A stretch of 64,000 bases of DNA from Adiantum capillus-veneris (Eukaryota > Streptophyta > Polypodiopsida > Polypodiales > Pteridaceae): positions 68,269,370 through 68,333,369 of the forward strand of contig CM043952.1 in assembly GCA_014529385.2 (NCBI GenBank), written 5' to 3'. A program made the position numbers and the translations under genes. A model generated the notes under the pieces. The model was not told where the DNA came from and searched no databases. It saw only the letters and a program-made list of their open reading frames with translations. Each line of letters opens with the position of its first letter. Position 1 is the stretch's first letter. Shown here piece by piece: positions 9,262 to 21,155 of this stretch.

Positions 9262-12200
9262 CCGGCGCCACCTCGCATGGTGCTCGGCTGCATTTGATGC
9301 TCCCCAAGCCATCTGTTTCTTCTCTTTGCGGATGTGTTGTAACGACCGTGTAATTTTTGAACTCTTAAGAAGTTCCTTATGCCTTGCTCTATGAATTAGT
9401 CGTCTATAAGTCCATTGGTGTAACTCTAATAGGCTATTGGCCTTTTCTTTTCCCACCCCATGCCGAGTGTGCTTAAAATAACCCGTTCTTGCCATGTAGT
9501 GGGTTTTTCCCATGCCTTGTGTGGACCATATTGATAGTGAACCGTATGTCTTGGCAAAATATGGACCATGGTTGAACAGTATGTGCTACATTGAAATAAA
9601 ACAAAATGGTCAGTTGAGTACAATTTAAAATTTTGTTTTGTATACGTAGAATGCCAACCTACCATGTAATGTGTGATATGTTGCCCACCCCACCCTGTAA
9701 GGTAAGCCTTTTTCCAATCCAGCAAGGTTGCTTGAAATGATGTGAGCTTACTTTGGTCCCAAGAATGTTGCTCAAGGTAGTGGAAAATTTTATCTAGTGA
9801 TTTCCACACGTTCGCTTTGTGATTCTGGATTGTCCCACCACCATCATTGTCTTTAACCACTTTATGTAACTGTTTCCATTTGTTGAATAGGATCCTCCTT
9901 TCTTCTCTATCTGAATCTTTGAGGCTAAACCCAAGAAACCTTCTTGCCTTCACTCCGCTTATCGATGATTTCCTTGGTACCTTGTACCGACTTTGAGACA
10001 TCTTAGGGTCCTCTTCGATTTTGACATTGCCTATATGCAAACCAATGTCTGCTTTGATCACTCTTTTCGACTCACTCTCTGGCTTTAATGTCCATGCAAA
10101 ACATATGTACAAATGAACCACCTTTTCAATTATTCGACAGAGTGCATGAAGTGTACAGACGTGAACTCTACTCAGAGGAATATCAAGCACTGGTTTAAAA
10201 GTTTTATCTTGAAGATGTCTATTGGGAGCTCTAATCCATTGCACACTCTCAAGTGATTGTGCATCAGCCATGCAATATAAGCATGGATTTTCCACAGCTG
10301 CTCCGTGTGTTATGTTGTACGTACACTTAAGAGTCTTTAAGTCACCTGCCATGTGCCATTCCACTGTGTAGTCGCCAAATCCTTCCACTGAAAGAACGGC
10401 TCCGTTTCTTTGTTCACTGATGATAGAAGGAATTTGGGTTTGACTAAAAACCCAATCGAGGATTTCAAAATTTTCCTTATCAACCTGCAGTGAAAAATGA
10501 AAACACAAAATCAACAACCAAATAATCAATATTTTTGTTATCATACATTGACCGAAGTATACCTGAAACGATCCTAGAGATAGAATGTTGTTTTTTGATT
10601 GCACGTTGAAGTATCGTGGATCCTCTTTCATTATTGATGGATCCAGAGCTCTGTTCATGAGGGTAATGGTGACTCTCTCCAACTTCTTGTTCTTCAGGAC
10701 CTCGCACTCGTCGAGCTTCAAAACAAACTTGAGAACCCCACCGCACTCGTCTCGACTAATGTCAAAGAAGTGATCTGCATACCTTTGCAATGCTTCAAGA
10801 TCAACGAAGAGGTTGTTGTGCTCGTTAAACTGTACCTCTCTGCCGCCCTTTCCTAAGAACGTTGCTTCAATATGGAATGGTGACCCCAGTTTCTCAAACA
10901 CATCATCGTTTACGTGCCGGCGAGCAGCCTTTACATGTGATGGCTTTGGCAGCACTGATCCTCTCTGTAGTTTATTTTGAGATTTTTTAGCTATTGCTTT
11001 GAAGAGTGCCCTGTATCCCATCTGCGAGATGCCACTCTCATCAAGTATTGCTTGCACTTCCATTGGTTCCAACTGATTCTCGTTCATGAAGGAGGTAAGT
11101 AGCCTCCCTTTCAACTTACAAATTTTTTTCTGAGTTATCATCTCTTCAACTACTTCTTTTGGAACTAGACGGCTGTAATGCACTCTGGCATTGAAGCCTG
11201 CACCGTTCGAGTTTGGATGCAGTAAAGACCTGCCAAAAAAGCACAATGTGTTATGATCATGTATAGGAAAGTAAGTGTATCCACTTCTTAATGAAGCACA
11301 TTGAAGAAACAAACTTCGAGTTACCTTAAAGCTCGTATTCATTTTTTCAGGCCACCACTACCAACCTTCATGTTCTCAAGGTTGCACAGATCTCGTTTTC
11401 TTTTCCGACTACCAAGCACGGTGTCTTTATCTCGCAAACTTGTGGTCTTCTTCTCAAGGGCTTGGATTGTCTCTTTGTTTGATGAAATCTTGAGAGCATG
11501 CTTCATTAAGTTTCTTTAGCTGCATGTTCTCCATTGCCAGGAAGTTTCTTTGCCTTTCCGCATTCAATCCTCTCATTTCCAAATGTTCGGTGTATCCCAA
11601 TAGCCCATCCTTGCCATCGCCTGTGAAATGTAAGAGGTTAGTGATATTAGCAAAGGGAGGTGGCGCATTTGTCATAGGATCCTTTGGATAAATAGACCCA
11701 TCGGTCCACAAATCCAAATGATGTTCCTTGTTTATCCTTCTAAGTTCTTTCTCCCGTTGAGATAAGAAAGAATCCCTCCAACGTTTCTACAACGGTGCGT
11801 ACTCTTGCAATACATCAACATGAAGATGATGTGTGTTCTTTCTTTGGGTAAGTGTTAAAGATGAAGGGGCCGAGGATAGTAAGTTCAAATTAGTGTTTTC
11901 ATCAGGAAAAGATGCGTTCTCCATTCCTAGAGTTGATAGAGAAGAAGACGGAGAAATATCTCAGGTTTTGGGAGGGAAAGCCATATTCTCAAGTTTAGAG
12001 TTGATAGAGTTCATGTGGCTTATGTTTCTGGAGGGAACGCTTGTAAGTTGGCATTTCAAATCATTAGTCATACGGTTAGTTGGATTCCTGACAAGAGAAC
12101 AAAGGATAAGTATGATAAAGACGGCGGCTACCTACCAAAGAATGTCATTTTGGCTTTTTGTTGCGCAGAAAAGTATCACATAAAATGCACAAGTTAACAT

Positions 12201-12581
12201 TTTCATTTTCTCTCTCTAAGCCGACGTGGCACTCTCCAAATGTTCGGTGTATCCCAATAGCCCATCCTTGCCATCGCCTGTGAAATGTAAGAGGTTAGTG
12301 ATATTAGCAAAGGGAGGTGGCGCATTTGTCATAGGATCCTTTGGATAAATAGACCCATCGGTCCACAAATCCAAATGATGTTCCTTGTTTGTCCTTCTAA
12401 GTTCTTTCTCCCGTTGAGATAAGAAAGACTCCCTCCAACGTTTCTGCAACGGTGCGTACTCTTGCAATACATCAACATGAAGATGATGTGTGTTCTTTCT
12501 TTGGGTAAGTGTTAAAGATGAAGGGGCCGAGGATAGTAAGTTCAAATTAGTGTTTTCATCAGGAAAAGATGCGTTCTCCAT
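9229..12581 (-). pseudogene. Multi-exon transposase-like gene, probably inactive in this copy
   Basis: Reading leftwards, the exons are 12581-12237 with its duplicate 11717-about 11500, then about 11500-11325, 11229-10563, 10484-9663 and 9585-9229. Introns are 11230-11324, 10485-10562 (GTATAC...TGCAG) and 9586-9662 (GTAGGT...TGTAG). The N-terminal part is charged and coiled-coil-like with a basic SRKRKRDL stretch. The central part contains KLDECEVLKNKKLERVTITL. Then come MAGDLKTLKC, a C-x2-C pair (NPCLYCM) and VCTLHALCRIIEKV. The C-terminal exon reads WSTQGMGKTHYMAR. This order (GDLK, CxxC, LHA, then W-x-TQG-x-GK) is what I associate with transposase-type RNase H-fold proteins, including RAG1-like ones; the family is inferred, not shown. 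Breaks: a TGA at 11339-11341 in the joined frame, a 1-base frame change near 11500, and a TAG at 11787-11789 in one duplicate. Confidence 0.5.
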
Positions 12582-12890
12582 TCCTAGAGTTGATAGAGAA
12601 GAAGACGGAGAAATATCTCAGGTTTTGGGAGGGAAAGCCATATTCTCAAGTTTAGAGTTGATAGAGTTCATGTGGCTTATGTTTCTGGAGGGAACGCTTG
12701 TAAGTTGGCATTTCAAATCATTAGTCATACGGTTAGTTGGATTCCTGACAAGAGAACAAAAGATAAGTATGATAAAGACGGCGGCTACCTACCAAAGAAT
12801 GTCATTTTGGCTTTTTGTTGCGCAGAAAAGTATCACATAAAATGCACAAGTTAACATTTTCATTTTCTCTCTCTAAGCCGACGTGGCACT
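11578..12890. repeat. 657-bp tandem duplication inside the transposase-like gene
   Basis: Bases 11578-12233 and 12235-12890 are direct copies offset by 657 bp. I counted about four substitutions, so they are about 99% identical. The duplicated unit carries the first recognisable coding block of the minus-strand gene plus about 300 bp upstream. One substitution turns a CAG codon of the right copy into TAG in the left copy. The plus-strand open frames within both copies are antisense shadows. Confidence 0.95.
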
Positions 12891-13819
12891 TCTTAAAGGG
12901 CCCAAAAGTGAGTCCAACTTTCTCCTAATGCAAAACTAAAGCATCACTAATTATTTTGCGATGCTAACGCATTAACTTTGTCTCTGCCATGACTGAAGCC
13001 TAAAAATACATGAAGCAAATATAAATAAGGTAAATCTAGAATAGATAAAAATTTGACATATACATTAGGAAGAGAATGGGGTCTAGGAGGGCCTCTTTAT
13101 TTGGCAGTTTAAGGAATGGATAATTTTTTCTTAATAGTAATTTGAAATCCCTCTTTAAAACCAAGAGGTGAGAATAAAAAGAAAAATAAGGGCCTTGCCA
13201 TGGTTTTCTACAAGTCAATGTTGTAGTTTGAGTGGTTTTAAACTTGATATATTAAAAAAGGATGGTTTTCCTCTTTAAAGGTTCAAATGCAAAGTATTTT
13301 TAAATGAGGGCTCTTACACAAACTTCTTGGAGAGCTGCACGAGATGTGGAAAGTTGAGGGGGACATCAATGATTACATGGAAAGGTGGAGGGGAATAATG
13401 ACAATCCATGATGGACTTTTGAATAAAATATAGATATTGGGGGGATCTGGAAGCAAGTGGGGGCATGTGGGAGGGAGCCTATGATTGAGAGCCCTTGATC
13501 TAGGCAAAGATCCAAGGGCTGGGATTCGACCCTTCAAGAGTGTCTTTTCACAAGGTCCCTTGATCTAGGCAAAGGTCCAAGGGGTCAGATTGTCGCCTCT
13601 CTTGGATTGAGGATCTTGGACCTCAACCCTTGATCCCATCACCATCCAATGGCCAAATTTGAACTACATTCAGCCTCACTTTAATAAAGCTATGATGACC
13701 CTTCAAAACATCTAGTGGTTTCCCCACTCCATAAATAAAATGGACGTCCATATATTTCCAGAAAAAACTCCTCTTGGAATATTTTAAACCCTTTGCCATA
13801 TAAGATCTAAACATTTCAT
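12891..13819. other. Non-coding interval
   Basis: AT-rich sequence without a supported gene. A roughly 30-bp motif (CCCTTGATCTAGGCAAA(A/G)) followed by TCCAAGGG occurs twice at about 13490 and 13558; its ends CCCTTG(A) and TCCAAGGG form a small inverted repeat. Confidence 0.5.
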
Positions 13820-13875
13820 GCACAATAATAACCAGTAGTGAAATACATATATAATTTCTCCCTGTAGTGCGACGC
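13820..13875. repeat. Left remnant of the 65-bp satellite
   Basis: CTCCCTGTAGTGCGACGC and the bases before it match the satellite unit that continues at 43,760 on the other side of the outer retroelement. It marks the left edge of the insertion site. Confidence 0.7.
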
Positions 13876-14811
13876 TGTAGCGGTTGGACACACTCAACGG
13901 AGGATGATTGCCCAGCGGGATACTAATTTCCTTTGTAAAAATCATTCCTTAATTGAGAGAAAAACGCCATTTCACCTTTGTAAATAGTGGGGCTTGTAGA
14001 AGATTCCAAATTGTATCCCATTTTTGACATTTAGACTTAGTAAATGGTTAAATTGGAACATTAGGGTTTGTGATTGTAAGGTATTTATACCACTTTTGAC
14101 CTTAATGCAAAAAAACTTTTGTCATTTTTTATAAGTTTTGTCTGTGTGAGTTGAGCGTACTCTGTGTACGAGAGAGAGTGAGAGTTTATCTTGACGCTAT
14201 GCACACACTGGTGGTCGGAATCAAGTGCGAAGAAGTGCAGCATGTTGCCCCCGGAGAGAGCTATGCGTCAACACCTATATTGCAGGTGTACGGCCCGGTT
14301 TTGTGAGATCAATCCACGAGCTATATCTGGTGATTCGGTGAGCATACGTTGTTCGTTTTTGCATTTCAGCATATCCACGCGTTCGCAATGAGTAGAGCTA
14401 CACATTAGGCACTTTAGTTTTTAGAAACGACGACCTCCAAAAACCTGTCAGACATCCTATGTGATTCTACACCGAGTGTTTAGGGTTGGGGTTTTGGGTT
14501 ACGGACCTTAGGGAGAGCGACCTGTTGGTGTTAATAGGATTTCCCTCAAGTTCCGTAGCGTTTCGAGAACGTTTGATGGGTATTTGGCTCTTGGAAGCGT
14601 TGTAGGAAATCTCCTCTTGTGTACTCTTGAAGGTTGTAACTTAGACATTGGGTAGAGACCTTTGTAGGAAGTGGTCAATAGTTGGTCGAGTGTAGGTTGA
14701 CACCCTATGCTTGCTTCCATGCGCCTGTGAATCGAGCTTCATCGTTAGCTCACAAATCTTGTTAGGTGAGTTATCGTTGTGCTGATGTTCGTCGCGACGT
14801 ATCCGCCAACA
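13876..14811 (+). repeat. 5' LTR of the outer element
   Basis: Starts TGTAGCGG and ends CCGCCAACA; 936 bp. It aligns throughout with 42850-43759 but has a 23-base segment near 14550 that the other copy lacks, plus scattered substitutions. It contains one half of the element's palindrome motif (GACATCCTATGTG) at about 14451. Confidence 0.9.
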
Positions 14812-14812
14812 T

Positions 14813-14830
14813 TGGCGCCGCTGTCGGGGA
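14813..14830 (+). other. Primer-binding site, tRNA-Asp type
   Basis: TGGCGCCGCTGTCGGGGA lies one base after the LTR. It matches the complement of the 3' end of plant tRNA-Asp (TGGCGCCGTTGCCGGGG) with two mismatches. This is where minus-strand DNA synthesis would start. Confidence 0.85.
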
Positions 14831-16852
14831 CAACGGCCCTAGGTAGGTGACTGAGACTAGTCCTTGAGGATAGGGATTCTCTGGCTTGCCAGAGTATTAT
14901 TTTACATTTAGATAGGATCAGAGGGTGGGGGACTCTCTAGGTCTTAGGAGGAGTCTAGGGAGCGATTGTCTGGCCTAGATCCTTTGACTTAGGTAGTATT
15001 AAGCTGGAGAGTAGGAGTTGGAGTGGTTGAGGCAGTGAAAGGATAGCTTGAGAGTCCGGGGAGGCTAGGAAGCAACAGAGACCCCAAAATCACCATCTCA
15101 CATGATGTGTAGGAGTAGGGTAAGTAGGACATCATGATTTATGATCTGGAGCACTTCATGCATGTTTTATTTGTTGTTAGGCTCATCAAAGATCTGTAAA
15201 AGACGGAAAAGAGTGTTTAGAAGCTGAATTGAAGTTCAAAAGTTTCTGTGAGTATTTCTGAGAGAGCTGCAAAGCATAGGAAGTACTTATGTTAGAAAAA
15301 TTTAAATTTTAAGACAGTAGACATCCTACGCGTAGTATGTCTCCAAGAGGTCTTTAGCAGGGAATTTGGGGAAACTGAGGTCACATGTGTGTTTAGAGGG
15401 TGGGTTTTACCCTAATAACATATAGACTTGAGTGTTTCTTCCTTATTGGATTGCCCAAAAGCTAAAAGGCGGACTCAGAAACGTAAAAGTTCAGAAAAGG
15501 TTTAAATTGAGAGAAATTTACATATTTTGCACTTGTAAGGCATATTGGCACTTGCATGAGAGCATAGGGAAGGAAAAGTAGCACTTTAGTCTGAGAAAAG
15601 GAGCAGTAAACATCCTACGCATAGGATGTATGTGTGTTCAGAGGGTGGGTTTCACCCTACTAACATATAGACTTGAGTGTTTTTCCCTTATTGGATTGCC
15701 CAAAAGCTAAAAGGTGGACTCAAAAAACGTAAAAGTTCAAAAAAGGTTTAAATTGAGAGAAATTTGCATATTTTTGCACTTGTAAGGCATATTGGCACTT
15801 TCTGAGAGCATAGGGAAGACAAAGTAGCACTTTAGTTTGAGAAAAGGAGCAGTAGACATCCTATGTGTATGATGTCTACAAGGTGTTCTAGTGAGAATTT
15901 TGAAAATATGAGTTGACCAGTGTGTTTAGAAGGTAGCAATTACCCTATATTCCCTTAGAAGGGGGAACTTGACCATATCTTGACAGGATAAGACCAAAAG
16001 AAAGGAATTGCCAGACATCCTATCCAAATTGTGTCAAGGCATTATTTTAAGACCAAAACCATAGGATGTCTTCATGAGCATGATCTACATGATTTATTGA
16101 GTGCATCAGAAAGATTTCATCTCAATTAGGTGAGAAAATTGGGTTATAAGCAGACTTTAGCATTTTTTACTGAAAAAGGCTAGAATAGCTAAATTTGGGG
16201 TCTTCTGAAATCCAAACTAAAATCTAAGCATAGCATTGGGTTGCTGACATCAAGGGGAAGTTGTGGCTCAAGTTTGGAGTCAAACAGAGCACTTAGACAT
16301 CCTACGCGTAGGATGTGTTCACAATGATTTAGCACTCCAAATCCAACTGTAAGCACATCAGAGTGATCAGCACCTTAAGAGGAGTCTGTGGTTTGAATTT
16401 GGAGCAATTTTGAGCAATTAGACATCCTACGCGTAGTATGTCTAAGGCATGATATTGAAGTCAAAATCTGACTGTGGATATAGAGTGATATTCCAATTGA
16501 CTTAAGAGTTCCAGAACTTCTTTCAGAAGTGAAATTGGACCTTGTTTGACCTTTTGATGGAGCAAAGACGGAATTAAGACTTTACCTCTAGACTGACAAA
16601 CACTCGGGTAAAGTACAGTTCCAGATTAGCAGACCTAATCAAGAACATCCGAAGTATATAGAGTACAGTAGTGGTTGAGGTTAACCCTCGAGTTATACCA
16701 ATCATTACTAAGACCACCTCTAGTGGTTAAATGATTTGATTCGATTTGCCAAAATTAAACGCTTGTGTACAGGTATATTCAGCGGAAAGGCAAGAAGTTG
16801 TGCGGAAACTGATCCCTTGCCAGGTGAGTGGTTGGATTTGTGATAAATTGCA
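14831..16852 (+). other. Long leader of the outer element with repeated palindromes
   Basis: About 2 kb without a supported coding frame. It contains repeated copies of the palindrome AGACATCCTACG / CGTAGGATGTCT at about 15319, 15609, 15855, 16295 and 16421, and degenerate or half copies at 16013 and 16060. Two blocks of about 200 bp (starting near 15390 and 15640) are direct duplicates, and each includes TAACATATAGACTTGAGTGT. Confidence 0.75.
15319..16443. repeat. Dispersed 24-nt palindromes, 5' cluster
   Basis: The consensus is the half-site AGACATCCTACG followed directly by its reverse complement CGTAGGATGTCT. Five nearly full copies and two partial ones lie in 1.1 kb with irregular spacing of about 125-290 bp. 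The flanks differ from copy to copy, so the palindrome rather than a longer unit is what recurs. Confidence 0.9.
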
Positions 16853-16864
16853 TTGCTAAGTTTG

Positions 16865-18190
16865 ATGAATTTAAGATTAGGAAGACACATTCCTAGAGAC
16901 CAAAAAGTAGCAGGTGATCAGGGTAGCTTAGTGTCCACTGAGGAGAGTGTAACTCAGGCAAGGCTACCATTAGCACCAATCATTGAGGAGGGTAGTGATA
17001 CTGGCACTTCATCAGATAAGTCCTTCTTCATGATGGGTAGTCAACAGCCAAGAGGTTTCTCTGGTGAAGGACCAATGCTAGGAGGAAGTACCTCCCAAAA
17101 CCCTTTGAACGATGCCAAGTTCACTATAATCTTCTTAGAAGGAACAAACTCTAGGGGGACCCTAGTTTATTCTGACTATCGGGGACGCAAGTGTATTTGT
17201 ATAGGGCAAAGACCTTCTCAGAGACTGGAGATAATTCGAGTCTATGATGATGGAGATAGATTTCGAGACGAAAAGGGGAACCACTATCTGATAGTTAGCA
17301 ACCCTGAGGATTACAACAGATATGGATATAATGTGGCAAAAGGAAAAATGGTCTCAGAGACTCAAGAGCCGCCTCCAAAAATTGATCGACCGGAAGCTCT
17401 TTTTATGTATGATAAAAAAACAACCAAGGTCTCTATCTATAATGAGAATGTGGGAATTTACAAGCATGAGAGCGAGGGAGTAGTCTCTTATTTTCGATGC
17501 AAAGAACCCTACCCAAATGAATTAAGCAAAGACAAGGTTCTTTACTTATTCTCTTATGAAATTTCTATGGGGAAGGATATCATTTTTGTTGACAGGTACG
17601 GGAGAGAATACAAACGAATTCTCCCAGAGGAGGTAGAAAAGGCAACAGTTCCAGAAACATCAACATATGCCTTCGAAGAAGTACCAAGGTCCACCTATAC
17701 CCCTAGCAAGTCAACAAATCCATTTTCAGAAGAGTACGACGCAACATCACATTCTAACCGACAACAGACGTTCAACTACCAGAACCAACAAGCAACCCAA
17801 CCATCATTTCAGGCATGTCTTCAATAAAGTGCAACATTAGAACAAGACTGAAACAAAGATGGTTATCCAGATGCAAGAGTACTAAGAGATTTAAAAGAAC
17901 CACCACTCTATTCACAGTATCAAGGCCAGAGGAAGCCAAAAACTCAAGAGTCGGCAGAGCCCGAAAGACAACTCATAGAACGAGTTAGAAGAGATGAACC
18001 ACCTCTTGCAAGAACCATCAGAAATTATGGCTTAGGGCCACCTTTGGGAGAGGAACCATCCCACTACCGAAGGCCAGAGGAGGTATATCGAGTAGGACGA
18101 GGAGAACCAATGATGAGATTTGTAGACCATCGTAGAATTAGACATTCTCAGGTGCAAAAAATGGGTAAACAAGAAATACACGGGAAATAG
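16865..18190 (+). pseudogene. Gag-like protein frame of the outer element, two internal stops
   Basis: A single frame is open from before the first ATG (16865) to TAG at 18188-18190, interrupted only by TAA at 17825-17827 and TGA at 17849-17851. That corresponds to about 440 residues. It includes a middle region rich in aromatic and charged residues (VYDDGDRFRDEKGNHYLIV) and a proline, arginine and glutamate-rich C-terminal part. No zinc knuckle is visible. Placement directly downstream of the leader supports a capsid role, but the sequence does not match a Gag I know, so the assignment is positional. Both stops are one transition away from Gln, Arg or Trp codons. Confidence 0.55.
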
Positions 18191-18864
18191 AGATCTTAGG
18201 GATCATGTAGCAGCCTTTGTGTATGTAATTAGAGCTGAAGAAGAGTGTTGGACTCATTAGGAAAAGTATGAACCCTCTAGGGGCCCTTTGGGATTAAGGT
18301 TAATTAGAGGCCAACCAATAGGAAGAGGGTGGTGGACACACTCTATACCCTCAAAAAAGTAGGGGGACAAGGTAGCCTTACACCTCTTAATGGCCTCTTA
18401 CCTAGTGAGAAGGTAAGGGAGGTGGCTAGGGAAAAGGGATGGGGGGGGGGGGGGAGGGGGGCACTTTGACCTTTTTTCCCTCACTTTTTGGTCCGGATTT
18501 AAAAATACACTAAAAAATTCAAATTTTTAAAAAAATTCAAATTTCAAGTTTTTCCTCCTGAAAAGGTCCCCAAACTTATTTCATGGTTAGAAAAGTATTT
18601 TTGACCTCCAAAAGTCAAAAACGTGCACTAAAAAATACAAAAAATTGATTTTTTCCAAAAAAGTTCATAACATCATTTTCCACCCTCCAGAGTCTTTCCA
18701 AACCTATTCTATTGCTAAAAGTAATTTTCTCTCTCTACAAACTCTTTTCTAAGCTTTCCATTGCTGTAACAACCACACGCACCCCCTATAGTCTAACACT
18801 ATCTCTCTGCTAGCTTTCTCCCACCTCCATTGTAGCACCAAGCAAGCTCCTCCCCCATCTCTTC

Positions 18865-19413
18865 CCCTTGCCCACCACATAGTTTCACACCAAGCTAGCT
18901 CCTCTTCCTTCTCTCACCTCCATTACACCGTGAAACAAGATTCTACTCCTTCTAATTTTATTCACTCACACTATGGAAACCTCTACTCTCGAAGATGGCA
19001 AAAATATGAGCTCACATGAATTGAATACCACAACAATAGGAGGTGTGAATAGTGTGTGGGCATTGCAAGGGTTCATCTCCAACATAAAGATAAAATGGTA
19101 AGAAAACTACCATTGTAGCTTACCATTCAGAGCTTAACATCATCTCCATCTTTAAGTTTATCATGCTGGAGAGAATAAACCTCTTTATGGCTTTCAATGT
19201 TTAGGCGTCATACCTCATAACACTGGGTCGTGCTATTTTGTTGATGGCTTTTCTCCTTGCCCACCACATAGTTTCACACCAAGCTAGCTCCTCTTTCTTC
19301 TCTCACCTCCATTACACCATGAAACAAGATTCTACTTCTTCTAATTTTATTCACTCACACTACATGGAAACCTCTACTCCCGAAGATGGTAAAAATATGA
19401 GCTCACATGAATA
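18865..19413. repeat. Direct duplication, about 150 bp, offset about 388 bp
   Basis: CCTTGCCCACCACATAGTTT and the following roughly 145 bases, ending near GAGCTCACATGAAT, occur at 18865 and again at 19254 with few differences. Confidence 0.85.
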
Positions 19414-20076
19414 TGATCATAACCTTTGTCAAGATGTCCTCATTTGGGGATGTTGAATATATATCATTAGCAACGTTTCACAAGTTGAGAAAGCTAAATT
19501 CTTGCTTTCCAACATGTTATTGTTTCCATACTATGCATATGCCAAGCTTGACTTAGAGAAATGACAACTTGAGATGAAGGTGTGGATGGATAAGGGTGAC
19601 TTATTATTGACTCATGTTTCATCATACATATATTGTAAAGCCTTTGAGTTTCCACCTTTTTGAGTAGTGTTGACAAGTTTTTGGTATCAAATCTTCTTAA
19701 ATATCCCTATTCATGAGCTATTGGTAGCTATTTCTTTGGTATTTCTAAAGATGATACCAATAGCTATTACTTGTGAACTTAACTATTAAATTGCGAATTT
19801 GATTTTTACTATGTAGCTCATCTGGATAGAGAAAGTGTAACATAAATTATAGATACATGCATTGTTAACATAGAAGATATGTACCAATCGAGCCTATGTA
19901 AACTGCTAATCAAGAAACCTTTGGTTGGATACTATAACAATAGGGGTCACATGTGGTTTCAAATACCAAAGAAATGGCTTAACCAAAACATTCCCAAGAA
20001 CACGAAGTGGACACGAGGAAGTAAAAATTGGCTCCTTGTTTGGTCAGTTTCTAGTGCTGAATGTTTAGTGCACAGG

Positions 20077-20212
20077 ATTTGTGAGGCCTTTGACCTGGGG
20101 AGTTCACTAAATTATATGTAACATAGCACACGTGTCAACATAAGGGATTTGTGAGGCCTTTGACCTGGGGAGTTCACTAAAGTATATGTAACATAGCACA
20201 CATGTCAACATA
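20077..20212. repeat. 68-bp tandem duplication
   Basis: GGATTTGTGAGGCCTTTGAC and the following bases up to GTCAACATAAG occur twice in direct succession with two or so differences. Confidence 0.9.
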
Positions 20213-20453
20213 AGGGATTTTATATTATTGTAAAGTTACAGAAACATGTGTAGATAAGGCCTATAAGGGGTACTTTTAATCCATTCTGGTGAACGCACAT
20301 GATATAGGAAAATTTTACATAGTGAATATTTCAGACCTTTGAACACAGAGAAAAAGGGACCGGGGGGGGGGGGGGGGGGGTGCTCTGATTACATCAAATG
20401 CTACACCTCTATCTCATGTCCATGCATTAAAAAAGCCCCTATTTGTCATTATA

Positions 20454-21155
20454 AGGCCCCAAGGGGGGAGCTCTTGCTCTCTGTACATCTAGCTTAAATA
20501 GTTTTACAAATTTTTGCCATGTAAAGGCCCGTAGGGCCCTCAACAAGAGTGGCCACAAGGGCGCGCAAAATGGCCATCGAAAAGTCCCGAATGGCCATTT
20601 CGCGCGTCCTTGCGGTCACTTTTTTTAAAAAAAAAACTTTTAGACCGTGATGCAAAAAAAAATCATATCTTGCTCGAATTCTCTAAAAATGAATAAGCAA
20701 GTTGGCAATTTCTTTAAAAATGATATAAAACAGACATTTCTTACTTTTTCCCTTAATCTACGAGCTCCAACAAGCATTAAAACCATGGAATCTGAAAATA
20801 CTCAAAGAAGTAACGTGTTTTATTGTGTTAAGGACTGTATTTACTACATACAAAACTTTCTCAAAATCTTGCCCTAACATCTTCAAAGGCCCCAGGGGGT
20901 GAGCTCTTGCTTCTGTACATCTAACTTATAGCCTTATCTCATACTTATACACAATAATTTTGTAAATTTTTGCCATGTAAAAGGCTTCTAGAGCCCTCAA
21001 CAAGAGTGGCCACAAGGGCGTACAAAATGGCCATCCAAAAGTCCCGGATGACCATTTTACGCGCCCTTGCAACTTTTTTAAAAAAATTTTAGTGTTAAAC
21101 TTTTATACTGTGATGCAAAAAAAATCATATCTTGCTCGGATTCTCCAAAATGTAT
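20454..21155. repeat. Direct duplication of about 230 bp, each copy with a GC-rich hairpin
   Basis: Copies at 20454-20690 and 20884-21155 share GAGCTCTTGCT, ATTTTTGCCATGTAAA, CCCTCAACAAGAGTGGCCAC and AATCATATCTTGCTCG. Each holds an inverted repeat: GCGCAAAATGGCCAT, a loop containing AAAAGTCCCG, then ATGGCCATTTCGCGC in the first copy. The second copy is more degenerate. Confidence 0.8.

Noticed and set aside
11833-12840. Two identical 116-codon plus-strand frames
   Set aside because: They are antisense to the coding block and upstream sequence of the transposase-like gene and exist twice only because of the 657-bp duplication.
16865-18190. A host gene rather than a retroelement gag
   Set aside because: No introns, position right after the leader of an LTR element, and decay by stops; it remains unproven because it has no Gag hallmark.
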